64,000 nucleotides of DNA from Blasia pusilla (GCA_050084515.1 CM114272.1:5208001-5272000); one strand, 5' to 3'; counted from the stretch's first letter, positions 34,798 through 44,811 are shown. A program made the numbers and translations. Notes: generated from the sequence alone by a model not told the origin.

Positions 34798-35352
34798 GTA
34801 AGGCTCAATTCGTGTAGTATAATCTCAAATATATTTTCAAATTCGGGTAAGGCTCAATGAGTGTTAATTTCAGATAGTATATCTCCGTTGTTTTTGTCCG
34901 TGAGCAACCCGTTGGAAGGCGACGGGTTGCTGGCTTAGAGCAACCTGTCGGTTTCTGACAGGTTGCATCTTTCCCAGAAACACAGGGAAAACCGTGGTGT
35001 ACCTGCAACCCGTTGGAACCCAAGGGGTTGCAGTTGCTTTTGGTTTTTCCCTATGTTTCCGGAAAGCTGCAACCCGTCGTCTGATAGCGACGGGTTGCTC
35101 TCAGCCGAGCATGGGCTACTCTAGGCTAGTAACCCGTCGCCTTCCGACGGGTTGCTCACGGAAAAAAACAAGGAAGAGCCTGACGGGTTGTTTTGTCCCT
35201 GACCAACCGGTCTTAAGGCAACGGGGTAGTCAGGGACAAAACAACCCGTCGGACTCCGACAGGTTGATCCAAAGTTAGAAATTGAAAAAGTTCTCTAGGG
35301 TCAAGCCAACTTCTTTAGTTGCTGACATTGTTTCCAACATGCTTCTTTACAG
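34798..35352 (+). repeat. Intron 3 with palindromic repeats
   Basis: Runs from GTAAGG to TTTACAG; the same donor and acceptor positions occur in copy C. Palindromes lie at 34904-34930, 34940-34966 (arms GCAACCTGTCGG and CTGACAGGTTGC), ~35004, ~35070, ~35130 and ~35240. Confidence 0.85.
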
Positions 35353-35865
35353 ATGGACCACTCCTACGTGTACTGCTTCGTTCGGCCCGAGCACAATTTC
35401 TAGGTGTTCAAGATCCAGGATCTTGTGGATCCATGCTCAGATGGGTACACCTTAGATAGTTTGTACAATTCCCCCTCGGGAATTTACATGCAAGACAGAA
35501 CCCCACTTCTGGGAGAAAGGGAAAAATCTCCAGCCTTGATGCAAACGCTCATCGAGCTCTGCTTAAGGCTGGGTGACTTGGTGTTCGACTTAGTGGGACT
35601 TTCAGGGGCAAGTATCAAAGGCGCCTAGCAGAGTGGCAGGAACATTCTCTGCCTCGAGGGAAGGCGGGAACTGTTTGACCTTTGCAAGGAGGCAAAGGCA
35701 GAATACGAAAGACTCGTTGGGGCGTACAACTCTCCACCAAAGCCGAGAGCTCCGGTTCTAGACCCACCATTGGTAGTGACTCCATCGTCACTTCCAACGA
35801 TTCCAAAAATCGGGAGGGCAAGGCCGAAAGTAATTTTGCAAGAGCTCTCGGACGATGACGAGTGA
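35353..35865 (+). pseudogene. ParB-methyltransferase gene, exon 4: methyltransferase AdoMet-binding half
   Basis: Starts MDHSYVYCFVRPEHNF in phase. Key part: EKSPALMQTLIELCLRLGDL, then VFDLVGLSGASI, GALQSGRNILCLEGRRELFD (stop between A and Q). This matches motif X/I and the following acidic position of beta-class amino-methyltransferases (gD-x-V-x-D-x-F-x-G-S-G, then GR-x-x-x-x-x-E), with motif IV N-terminal to motif I as in that permuted class. The FxGSG loop reads VGLSG. Stops at 35401 and 35626; copy C has a glutamine codon at the first. The final GAG overlaps a GTGAGT donor (35862), so the gene may splice to the tail exon at 36344. DNA N4-C or N6-A methylation is the family role; activity here is not expected. 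Confidence 0.65.
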
Positions 35866-35919
35866 GTTCAAAGAACTCAACGACCCAGCTTGACTATAGC
35901 GTTTGGAGTAGGGAGTTTT

Positions 35920-37025
35920 TTGATGATGAGGCAAAAGATTTCATAGAATAGATCAAATGTACAGTTCCGAGCTTTTTTCGGATGATATAAAGGAGAAGAT
36001 TTTTTCGAACGATGGTGGTGCTTGTAAAAGTTTGCTGAACATTTTTTATGTCTTTTCGAATGTGATTGTCTATGTACTCCACAGACTTCTATTTTGCAAC
36101 CCGTCGGATTTCTCCTGCTTGCAACTTTTCACTTTTTGACGACAACACCTTTTTACCACTTCTAGGCAACCTGTCAGATTCCGATAGGTTGCCTGATCCG
36201 ACTCTTTCCCTGTTGGTCCAACTTAAGAGGCAGTCAACCGGGCTTCTTCCCTTGGCACCTTCCCCTCAACTCGTAAAGGCAGGCGTAGGCTTCTTTTCTT
36301 CTCTCAGACGTGTTGGATTCCTACTACCTATGCGATTGCCATCATGGTATTACCAAGAACGGAGCACATATTGATACTGGATGGGTGTCACATTGCAGAG
36401 TGTACAAGGTATACTGCCGAGGAAGGCGGTGGGACTCAAATCAGGTTACATGGGACCGTTATGGCGTATCTAGGGGGGGGCCAAGGCTCTCGAATTTGCC
36501 AATATTTTCGATCCCCGTCTACAATCGGCCAGAGGAGCCACTTGTATCCCAGGACATTCCTTTTGTACTGTCACCGAGGAGAGTTAGGAGTAAATCTGTA
36601 GATGACGAGGCTGAAGAAATCATAGACTAGGTCAAATGTACATTTTCGAGGTTCCTTCGGAGGTAATAAAGGACGAGATTTTTTCAAACCATAATGGTAT
36701 TTGTAAAAGTTTGCTAGAATATTTTGTTGGACTTGTGGATTGTGTTCTTTTAGCTACTCAGAATTACAATTTTGCAACCCGTATGATTCTGACGGGTTGC
36801 AACTTTTTTCTTTTTGCCCGCTGCAACTTTTTAACCATTTCCAGGCAAGCTATCGGATTCCGACAGGTTGACTACTTGAGTGATCGGACTCTTTCCTTGT
36901 GAGACCAACTTCTAACGCATTGTGGCGGGCTTCTTAACGTTTGGCTCGTTCCCCTACATTCGTCAAACCAGTTGTAGGCTTCTTTTCTTGTCTAAGATGT
37001 GCAGGATTCCTACTACCTATCGGAT
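35920..37025. repeat. Direct duplication of the 3' region (~690-bp offset)
   Basis: 35920-36343 and 36607-37025 are diverged copies. Each begins with GATGATGAGGC or GATGACGAGGC (encoding DDEA), then ATCATAGA-like text with a stop, GGTCAAATGTACA, a TTTGTAAAAGTTTGCT block, one or two palindromes, and CAGGATTCCTACTACCTAT or TTGGATTCCTACTACCTAT. Copy C has only one such block, so the duplication is specific to element A. Confidence 0.75.
36344..36630 (+). pseudogene. Possible C-terminal tail exon of the ParB-methyltransferase gene
   Basis: The frame has NGAHIDTGWVSHCRVYKVYC, then WDRYGVSRGGPRLSN, PVYNRPEEPLVSQDIPF and a tail DDEAEEIID before the stop at 36628-36630. The same peptide pattern occurs in copy C (about 17115-16835, minus strand). 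It follows a T/C-poor ACCAAG that could serve as acceptor. No domain recognised; it could be a separate small ORF. Confidence 0.45.
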
Positions 37026-38710
37026 TGCCATTTTGGATTCCCAACCTGTTAGATCGTCGTGGATGCAGGGTGGAAGAAAATCACTTCTAAAATCTTTCCT
37101 TTCTTATGGTGAGCTTTCTTACGGGTTTGGAGGGGTGCAGCTTCTTGGTTTCTCAGCCTTAGGATCTGAATGAAGGGACATCACTTCCTCTTTACTCCAA
37201 ACAGCTAACAATCTTTTGGTTCAATTTATCCTCTCATGTGTTCACATTTCACAAAGTTGGTCTTGAGCAGACACCATTCATAACCAACAGAAAGTTGGTT
37301 CTGGGGCAATTCAGGGGAGGCCATGATGCAGCAACAATCCTCAAAAAAAAGAGAGGTTGGCATCCGGGTGGTCCTCCAACAAAAATACCCATGGGCACTG
37401 CTTTTTGTAGACCGAGACAGGTAATGTTAAGAAACTTAGGCTCACATGGAGAGTGATGGAAAAATGTTTGTAGTGGTCTTATGATGTCTACTTTTTTTTC
37501 GCCCCCAGGAAAAAGGAGGTTTTTTTAGGGCCAAATGTGGACCACTACCTACTCTCTTCTAAAGATTTCATGAATTTGAAAGCAAACAAAAATTTCAAAT
37601 ATGTCAAAAATTTTTGAAGAGAGGGGGCGGATTTGGCCCTTTTTTTTTAAGAGAGACTCTTAAAAAAAAAGCAACTCAAAAAAGAGACTTTTTGAAGAGA
37701 GACTCTTCAAAGTGCTTTGTTGGTCGGGTTTTCCTTCGGTGCTTGGGAGAGTGGTGGCACGTGCTTTTTCTTTTCTGCTTAGATTTTAAATCTTTTTCGA
37801 AGTCCAAGGACTCCAAAGTATCCCCCATAGAGGATTCCCTGTCTGTGGAAGACGCTTCGTCCTCCGACCAAGCACTAGTTTGCAAGGAACTTCGTCGTTG
37901 GTAACGCCGTCTTCGTGTTTTACGGGACTTCTCTGAGGCCTTGTACGCCTCTACGGGGGTTGATATTCTGGCAGGAGAGAGGAAGAGAGGAGAGGAAGAG
38001 AGGAAGAGAGGAGAGTCTCTCTTCAAAACAAAGGGCCAAATCCGCCTCCTCTCTTCGAAACTTTTTGACATATTTGAAATTTTTGTTTGCTTTCAAATTC
38101 AGGAAATCTTTAGAAGAGAGTAGGTAGTGGTCCACATTCGGGCCTAAAGAAACCTCCTTTTTCCAGGGGGCGAAAAAAAAGTAGATATCATAAGACCACT
38201 ACAAACATTTTTGCATCACTCTCCATGTGAGCCTACGTTTCTTAACATTGCCTGTCTCGGTCTACAATAATCAGTGCCCATGGGTATTTTTGTTGGAGGA
38301 CCATCCGGATGGGCATCGATACGATGCCATTCTCTCTTTTTGCAGGGATTGTTGCCATCATCGTGGCTTCCCCGGAATTGCCTCATAACCAACTTTCTGT
38401 TGGTTATGAATGGAGTTTGCTCAAGACCAACTTTGTGAAATGTGAACACATGAGACGATAATTGAACCAAAAGATTGTAAGCTGTCTGGAGTAAAGAGGA
38501 ACTGATGTATCTTCATTCAGATCCTAAATTTAAGAAAGCGAGAAGCTCCACCCCTCCCAACCCGTCGAAATTTTACAGGTTGCAACTCTTGCAACCTGTC
38601 GGAATCGGATGGCTTGCACCCCTTGCAAGCAAGCTCACCATAAGAAAGGAAAGATTTTGAGAAGTGATTCCATTCCACCCTGCACTCACGAAAATCCAAC
38701 AGGTTGTATC
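37010..38710. repeat. Large inverted repeat: tail-to-tail ends of elements A and B
   Basis: 37010-37700 and 37966-38710 match in opposite orientation over ~0.65-0.7 kb (for example GCTCACATGGAGAGTGATG versus CATCACTCTCCATGTGAGC, and TGTTCACATTTCACAAAGTTGG versus its complement). The 260-bp centre is gypsy gag sequence. A third copy is 15567-16560. Confidence 0.85.
37706..37965 (-). pseudogene. Gypsy-1 gag fragment stranded between two transposon copies
   Basis: The minus-strand frame reads VEAYKASEKSRKTRRRRYQR, SSLQTSAWSEDEASSTD and DFEKDLKSKQKRKSTCHHS, a basic gag-like linker. Orientation and composition fit the missing part of gypsy-1 gag just upstream of the cut at 25270. The join cannot be proven without an intact relative. 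Confidence 0.5.
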
Positions 38711-40075
38711 AGGAACCTCTTGCGAGTATCAGGAAATAGTTTGCTATCGTCTCTGGCCTTGAAAATGTTCAAGCACATTCTTGTCGACAAGCTGCCGCCC
38801 ACGTACGATGGTAATTGCATTTTTGAGTTGCCTCCATTTGCTGCTTTTGCTCAAAAGAAAGATGGAGGACGCTTGAAGGGTATGGACAGAAAGTCTGATT
38901 GTCATCGATGGTGCAGGCTTCAACGGACTAGTGCTTCAATTCCAGATGGTCCTTGGATTGTCTCCCGCCGCCAATGCGTTGGAGCCTTGGAGTGTAGAAG
39001 TCCAGCATGTCCGTATCTAGAGCGCAACGGGCGAGTCAATACGTCGCAATTCCCCCCCCAAGAATGCAGAAACTCCATATGAGGTTGGTGCCATTATACC
39101 GCCGGGAGGCCATCGATGTCCTCATTGTCAGGCATCCCCCTTCTGCATTGGAGCGTGTCCTGCATACATATTTTTCATTGTCCACAACTTGGGCTCCACG
39201 TCAGAGTACACAAGTTGGCAGTTCATGTTGGCTCCCACACTCATCCTGTGACCGATGCAATTCAGAGACACATCAAGGAGGATGTGGCAAAGAAAGTTGC
39301 CGAGGTCTATAGAAACTCTTTGGGTTCAAAGCACGGAGTGATCAAGCTCACAACAGCATCAGAAATTTGTGAAAAATTGCTTGGAATCCTTGGACAGGGC
39401 GAGATCACGGCTGTTGAGGAGAAACAATTGGGAAAATCTTGCATTTCTCGCTGATCCTGAATGATTCCGGAATTTGCTGCGTCAAATACAGGTACTGGAT
39501 GGAAAGACGGCCGAAATGGATGCCATTGCCAGAATCAAGGCCAACTCCAGATTTCCATTCATTCAGAGATGGGAGTTCATGGGCCAGGGAGGCGAGGGAT
39601 CCAGGGCCTATGTCTTCAAAATCTCAACCACAAGTCCGTCCAATGGCCTCGATCTTATAGATCGAATGAGGGAAGGGGAAGATCTTTACGGCACCTGGGT
39701 AACTGGGACAATGCACAACCTGGGTGGATTGCTATCAGGGAAGTGTTGTCGGATGGAGAGGCTCAACCGGAGAGGGAAAGGTCGGATGCTTTCCATTGGC
39801 AACAATTTGTGACCCGGTACATCTTGCATCAAGGAGAATAAGAGGACAGAGCATGTCACTCTACTCCAACGCTGTAAGGACAGAAAAACCTTGAAACAGG
39901 CCATGGAATGCCAAAAAGAACTTTGTGGGTGGTGGAGGAAGCATGCAATTGAGGGAAAGTACAAAGAGTTGGGCTCTTGGCTGAGTTGGTGGACTGTACG
40001 TATGAGACAATGGGGAAACTTCATGCGGCAGGTGAGTTCACTATTTCGTCTTGTCAAGCTCACGCTAAGAATTGT
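38705..40075 (+). pseudogene. MULE-like transposase fragment, copy B
   Basis: Near-identical to the copy A gene on the plus strand: SGNSLLSSLALKMFKHILVD, the Cys/His region with CVGALECRSPACPY and SHTHPV, the KKVAEVYRNSLGSKHGVIKL block, and FHWQQFVTRY. About 0.2 kb of the catalytic core present in A (with SFDICSESLNGW) is missing near 39700, removing the first catalytic aspartate region. Frameshifts occur near 39060 and 39430. Confidence 0.75.
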
Positions 40076-40139
40076 TTGAAAAGTTGCAGCTCAGGTTGAG
40101 AAGCGTGGGAACTATAGGGATTTCAAACCGAAGAAACCA

Positions 40140-40545
40140 AGCAATTTTTCGGATGCGACGGGTTGCCCGAGTGTGCAACCCGTCCGAAACGGACGGGTTT
40201 TCTGAGTGTGCAACCAGTCAGAAACCGACGGGTTGCATCTAGAATCTTGGTGCAACCCGTATACAAGTATGCAAGTTGCATGTATACAAGGCTTGCAAAT
40301 AGTTTGACCCGGATGGGTTTCGGATAACTTGCACTTGGATCTTCCAACCCAGAGTGGCCAAAGGTTTTTGCAACCCGTCGGAATCGGACAGTTTGCAGTA
40401 GGTGTTTCCTGGGTGTTGCAACACGTCCGGACCCGACGGGTCGCAGAGTCGTTCATGGGATGCCTCGGCCTTGCAACCCGTCTCGTTCCGACAGGTAGCT
40501 TATTTCTTTGACTTCAGAGCTATTTTCCTTCCCTTCTAGCATTGC
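40140..40545. repeat. Palindromic repeats in the transposase intron, copy B
   Basis: Copies lie near 40155, 40175-40200 (GCAACCCGTCCG and CGGACGGGTT: the usual GTCGG/CCGAC changed to GTCCG/CGGAC on both sides), 40210, 40370 and 40425-40445. Confidence 0.8.
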
Positions 40546-40585
40546 CGACATTGTAGGGATTGAACATTCATGAAAATGCCCTCTG

Positions 40586-41586
40586 TGTCACGAACCTCAT
40601 GACCAAACGAGTGCTAAGCGGAACATCGGAACATTAGCGGGCTCACGCTAAGATGGTTTGCGCGTTGGAGTAGTCTCGAAGAGGAGACAAGAGATGAGAC
40701 ATGAGAAAGGCTTCACGTTTCAAATGTTGTGGTCGCGACCGAGAAACCTGGACCAAACGCGAAAATGAGACTTGAAAGAAGTCAAGTCTAGGAAGTAGGT
40801 TGCCAAAGGAAGAATCCGGATTTGGAACGCTACTAGCGTTTGAGAGTTTCCGACTGTATTTACGGCCATAAATTTTAGCGCCGAGATGCGTTTGGATTAA
40901 ATAAGGGTGCGTTAGAAAGCTTATGGAAAGTTGGTTTAAATGCACTAAAGATCTTTGCAAACGCTTCAGCAGCGGCTGAGAAACAACCCGGAAACGACTG
41001 TAAGTAGAGTCGGGTTGAGGGCCACAATGAAGGGCCCGACCCTCCTTTTCCAAAGAGGGGGTTATTGGAGAAGCCCAAAAGTACAAGTAAGGGGGAAGGT
41101 CTCCGAGAGTGCTTGGAACCCGAACCCCACTTTGGGCGCCGCGGGGCGGCTCAAGGGCATGGAACGGGTTGGAGTTTGGGGGTTGGGTTGGAAAACCTGC
41201 ACCAAGTCTATTGAGGCGATTTTAGACGTCCCTCTTCGATTTCACCCCGCGACTCAATTACTTGGGTCTCGTTTTGGAGCTCACACGAGGTCCGTTGAAC
41301 AATTGGGATTGCTAGGCGTGCAAGTGCCGTTTCAGATCCCTGGACTAACCACGAAGTCTGTTCCAAGTCTTGAAAGACTTGCCGTGTTTTGGAAACTAGG
41401 AACTAAGGAAGGTTGAGTTTGATGAGACGTCGAGTTGAGAACTCGGTGGGTTAGAACGCTGGGTAGCCCAGACCCGACTAACAAGAGTGCGTGTTTGGGT
41501 GTAGATCGGCGATGAGATCGTGACCTACTGAACGTACGCTTCCGCAACAGTAAAGATTGGCATTCAAGGAGAGTAGGGGCGCGATA
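40586..41586 (+). repeat. Gypsy-2 5' LTR
   Basis: From TGTCACGAACC to GCGATA, ~1.0 kb; aligns with 48240-49237 and 61303-62304 (direct) and 45663-46691 (inverted). It lies directly after the start of transposase exon 3 in element B, which it interrupts. A primer site TGGTATCAGAGC follows at 41589-41600. Confidence 0.85.
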
Positions 41587-41588
41587 AG

Positions 41589-41600
41589 TGGTATCAGAGC
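41589..41600 (+). other. Primer binding site of gypsy-2
   Basis: Exact TGGTATCAGAGC, complementary to plant initiator tRNA-Met, two bases after the LTR. Confidence 0.9.
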
Positions 41601-41729
41601 TAATCCTTGGTGAGCAAGAACTTGGGGTCGTGGGATCAACTGGACGCTTGGGAAAACTCAAGGTAGTGGCTAGACTCAGACGCTCGAGGAGGGACATAAG
41701 AAACGAGGAGGAGATCTGAGTGAGTTGGC

Positions 41730-42300
41730 TTGAAAATGGCGATCAAGGGAGAACAACCCAAGAAGCGCCGAATCAAACGACGTGAACCAAGAGAGGAACC
41801 AATGCCGGACCGTGAAGCTATGGAGGAGATGGAGACTCCCAAAGAGCTAAACGCCAGTCGTGCGGACGTTCAAGAGGTGAATCCTTCCACGGGGCCATTG
41901 GGCCCGAACTCAGGGGAACGGACCGAGTCGAGCCAGACGTTGGACTTGTTGAAGCTGTTGGTGGAGCAGATGTCCCAGCAAAGCAAGTAGATTGCATAGT
42001 TAGAGGCCACTCGAACTCCGGGTGCGGGCAAAAATCTCTGCAAGACAAACCTGCCCACACCATTCACTAGGGTGGGGCGCCATGAAAGTGAAGGATTTTT
42101 TACGGAATCGAATGCATTGACTTTGAGGCGCAGAGGGCAGCTGAGCAGGACAAGGTGACGCTAGCCGTTACTTTCCTAAAGGATCATGCGCTACAATGGT
42201 GGACAGCTCAACGAGAGGAATATCTGGGCGGCGAGTCACCTCTGAGTTGGGAGGAGTTCAAGGTGTTGATTGGGGATTGATTCACTCCGGAGTACCAAGG
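41730..42300 (+). pseudogene. Gypsy-2 gag, N-terminal part
   Basis: The first frame (41730-41990) is Lys/Arg/Glu-rich (KKRRIKRREPREEP) and ends SQTLDLLKLLVEQMSQQSK at a TAG. After a shift, gag text continues with LKDHALQWWTAQREEY and PLSWEEFKVLI, the usual retrotransposon gag core, then a TGA before the long frame. Confidence 0.75.
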
Positions 42301-42301
42301 G

Positions 42302-44236
42302 TTGCGCGACACGGTGGAATGCGTGCCGATGCGGCAGAGTGGTTCCTTAAGCGCGTATGTGAGGGAGTTTAGTGCAAAACTGACTTCTATTCCAAAGATG
42401 GATGAGCACGCGAAGAAGGCTATCTTCATTAGTGGACTCAAGCCGAGCATTGAAAAGGCCCTTTACCGAATGCCGACGTTGCCAGATACGTGCGCGGATC
42501 TTCTAAAGCTGGCGGAGCGGATTGGGGACGATGAGGCCCAAACCCAGAAACCCTTTGAGCCAAAAGGTTTTTCGAAGAAGTCGAAAAATAAGGAGGCATT
42601 CAAAAGAGTCTGGAGTGGGGGCCAGCACGATCCAGGAGAGTCGTCTGCCCCGGCAGTAAAACAAGTGGAACTTCATGCGAAGCTGAGAGGAGGACAACAC
42701 TCGAAGTCCGGGAATGGCAAGGTCATATGCTACAATTGTGGCGAACCGGGGCACCTAGCGAAAGTGAGTTCGAAACCAAAGGTTAGTAATGGGAGTATGA
42801 TTGCGTTTGCTGCTAAGCATCTGTTGGCGGGCGATCTCGAGACGTCCCTTCAGGTCACCAAGAGGACGCACAATTTGGTGTACCTAAGATCCAAGATTCC
42901 TGATCGCGATGTGTTGTTGCTCGTGGATACAGGTGCTTTGCACTCCTTTCTAAGCCCGAGAATCGTGAAGGAACTGGGGTTGTCTACCTCTAAGGCAGAT
43001 GAGCCCATTCGAGAAGGATTTGCAGGAGGCAAGTCTCATCGGACTTATGATTTGGTCTTGGGTTTGACAGTAGGATGCGGGGTATTCGAGTTGAAGGAGA
43101 ATTTCACTGTGTGCGAAATGGATGGCATTGACGGAGTCTTGGGGAATACATTCCTAGATCCGTATGAGGTGGAGTTAAGACGTAGACCCTTGAGGTTGAG
43201 CGTCTTGCTAAGAGGCAAACAGTTACAGGTGCAGTTGGTCCGTGAGGTTCCAGGGAAAAAGGAGTTAGTGAACTTGATTACAAGGAGGAGCATGACCGAG
43301 TTGGAGGATGGATTTCTCTGCTTGATGAGACAAGTGGAGGCTACAAGCACACTACGCAGAGATCAAGACACTACTTCAAGGGGAATCCCAGAACCACTCC
43401 AGGAAGTGGTCAAGGAGTTTGAGGATGTCTTGACAAATGAGCTTCCGACTGAATTGCCGCCACATAGAGCCGTTGATCATAAGATAGAGATCATACCTGG
43501 TTCCCAACCGCCTTCAAAAGCACCATACAGGTTGAATCAGGAGGAACTTCTTGAGTTGAAAAAGCAGTTAAGTGAGCTCTTGGAAAAGGGTTACATTAAG
43601 ACTAGCAAGTCACCTTATGGAGCACCTGTTCTTTTTGTAAAGAAGAAGGATGGAAAGATGAGGCTGTGTGCTGATTACCGTGCGCTGAATAAAGTGACGG
43701 TTCGGAATAATTATCCTCTTCCGAGGATAGATGAGCTCTTTGATAGGCTGGCAGGTGCGAGATATTTCAATAGGATTGACTTAAAGTCAGGATATTACCA
43801 GATTCGGATTGCCGAGGCAGATGTGGAGAAGACTGCGTGTAGGACAAGATATGGTTCCTTTGAGTTTGTAGTGATGCCTTTTGGTCTATGTAGCGCGCCT
43901 CCAACGTTCACCACATTGATGAACTCCATTTTTCACAAGGAAATGGATGAGTATGTTATCATCTATATTAATGACATACTTATCTATTCGAAGTCACTAG
44001 AGGAGCACGTTCAACATGTGAGAGCGGTCTTGTCTAAGCTAAGGGCAAATCAAATGTATGCGAATGTAGAGAAGAGCAAATTTGGTTTGAGCAAGATCAA
44101 ATTCTTGGGTCACGTGGTCAGTACAGATGGCGTCAGTCCAGACATGGAGAAGGTGAAAGCAACTGTCCAGTGGGAACCCCCATCCACTGTAAAGGGGATG
44201 AGGAGGTTCATAGGTGCGGTGCAGTTCTATCGCTAA
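42302..44236 (+). pseudogene. Gypsy-2 gag-protease-RT, 644-aa open frame
   Basis: The frame begins inside gag (ARM: LSAYVREFSAKLTSIPKMDE), then a knuckle CYNCGEPGHLAKVS (last Cys is Ser), protease LLLVDTGALHSFLSPRIVKE (DTGA triad intact), and RT with KKKDGKMRLCADYRALNKVT and VMPFGLCSAPPTF. The catalytic box reads IIYINDILIYS: the first aspartate of Y-x-D-D is asparagine, a G-to-A change expected to inactivate it. It then has FLGHVVSTDGVSPD and RRFIGAVQFYR, and stops at the junction with element D. RNase H is missing. Confidence 0.85.
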
Positions 44237-44811
44237 CACATAGAGAGGAAGAGAGGAAGAGAGGAGAGAGGAGAGAGGAAACTACCTTCAACCGAAATGG
44301 AGACTTTTTTTTGAAGAGAGTTTCCGTTGGATTGAAGAGAGGAAACTTTTTGTGTGAATTTTTTTGCACTTTTTTGTTCAATTAGTAAGCAGTCCCACAG
44401 TTTTTTTTTCCTCTTCCATATTTTGGCAACCTCTCTGAGTCTGACGAATTGCAAATTGCACAAAATTTAGAAAACTGAAAAATCAGTGGAATCATAAGTG
44501 TGGAACCAATCACTTTTTCCATCCAAGGTCTGGAAAAAAATCTATCACTTGCCCCGGGCTGAATAGAGTTCAAGAAAAATAAAAGTACAATCTAAAACCT
44601 CATTTTGCGTCCTCAAAGTGGTTTGTTTAAAATACTTTGCACTTCTTTGAGGGACATAATTGGTTGGTGGATTCCTACTCCTACCTCCGACTCTCTTAAA
44701 ACTACCAGCAACACATAGTACATGTGCTTACAAGGGAAATACCTTTTGCCACTTGTCTCTCTTTGGACAAAGTCATCACATGAACATGTGGGAAAGCAAC
44801 AGATGTGCACC
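44237..44811 (-). mobile_element. Element D: transposase-side end fragment
   Basis: A direct copy of 25290-25885: GAGA terminus, T-rich block, a lone decayed palindrome near 44430, then on the minus strand the SWIM finger (FPTCSCDDFVQRE, then YFPCKHMYYVLLVVLRESEV) and the tail SLKEVQSILNKPL. Unlike element A, the frame after CKH is open (no 7-bp loss), so it shows the authentic C-terminus. Confidence 0.8.

Larger units (their letters stand above)
25276..37705. mobile_element. Element A: ~12.4-kb DNA transposon with transposase and ParB-methyltransferase genes
   Basis: The left end is a GAGA-rich tract (GGAAGAGAGGAAGAGAGGAGAG) and the right end a diverged T/A-rich counterpart with AAGAGAGACTCTT motifs. 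Both resemble the ends of copies B (37966), C (15567) and D (44237). Inside are a leftward transposase gene (25640-29657) and a rightward ParB-methyltransferase gene (30876-36630), with the palindromic repeats confined to non-coding parts. Sequence on both outer sides reads as gypsy-1 gag, which supports insertion into that element. No convincing target duplication was identified. Confidence 0.7.
37966..40585. mobile_element. Element B: internally deleted copy
   Basis: It starts with the methyltransferase-side terminus (ATTCTGGCAGGAGAG and GAGA repeats), runs through the 3' flank to ~38705, and jumps directly into the transposase gene at the equivalent of 29165 in element A. The whole ParB-methyltransferase gene and the transposase N-terminus are gone. 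It is cut at 40585 by a gypsy-2 LTR. Confidence 0.75.

Noticed and set aside
42302-44236. Intact host gene of 644 aa
   Set aside because: It is gypsy gag-protease-RT, starts inside gag, has a mutated catalytic box and ends at a transposon junction.
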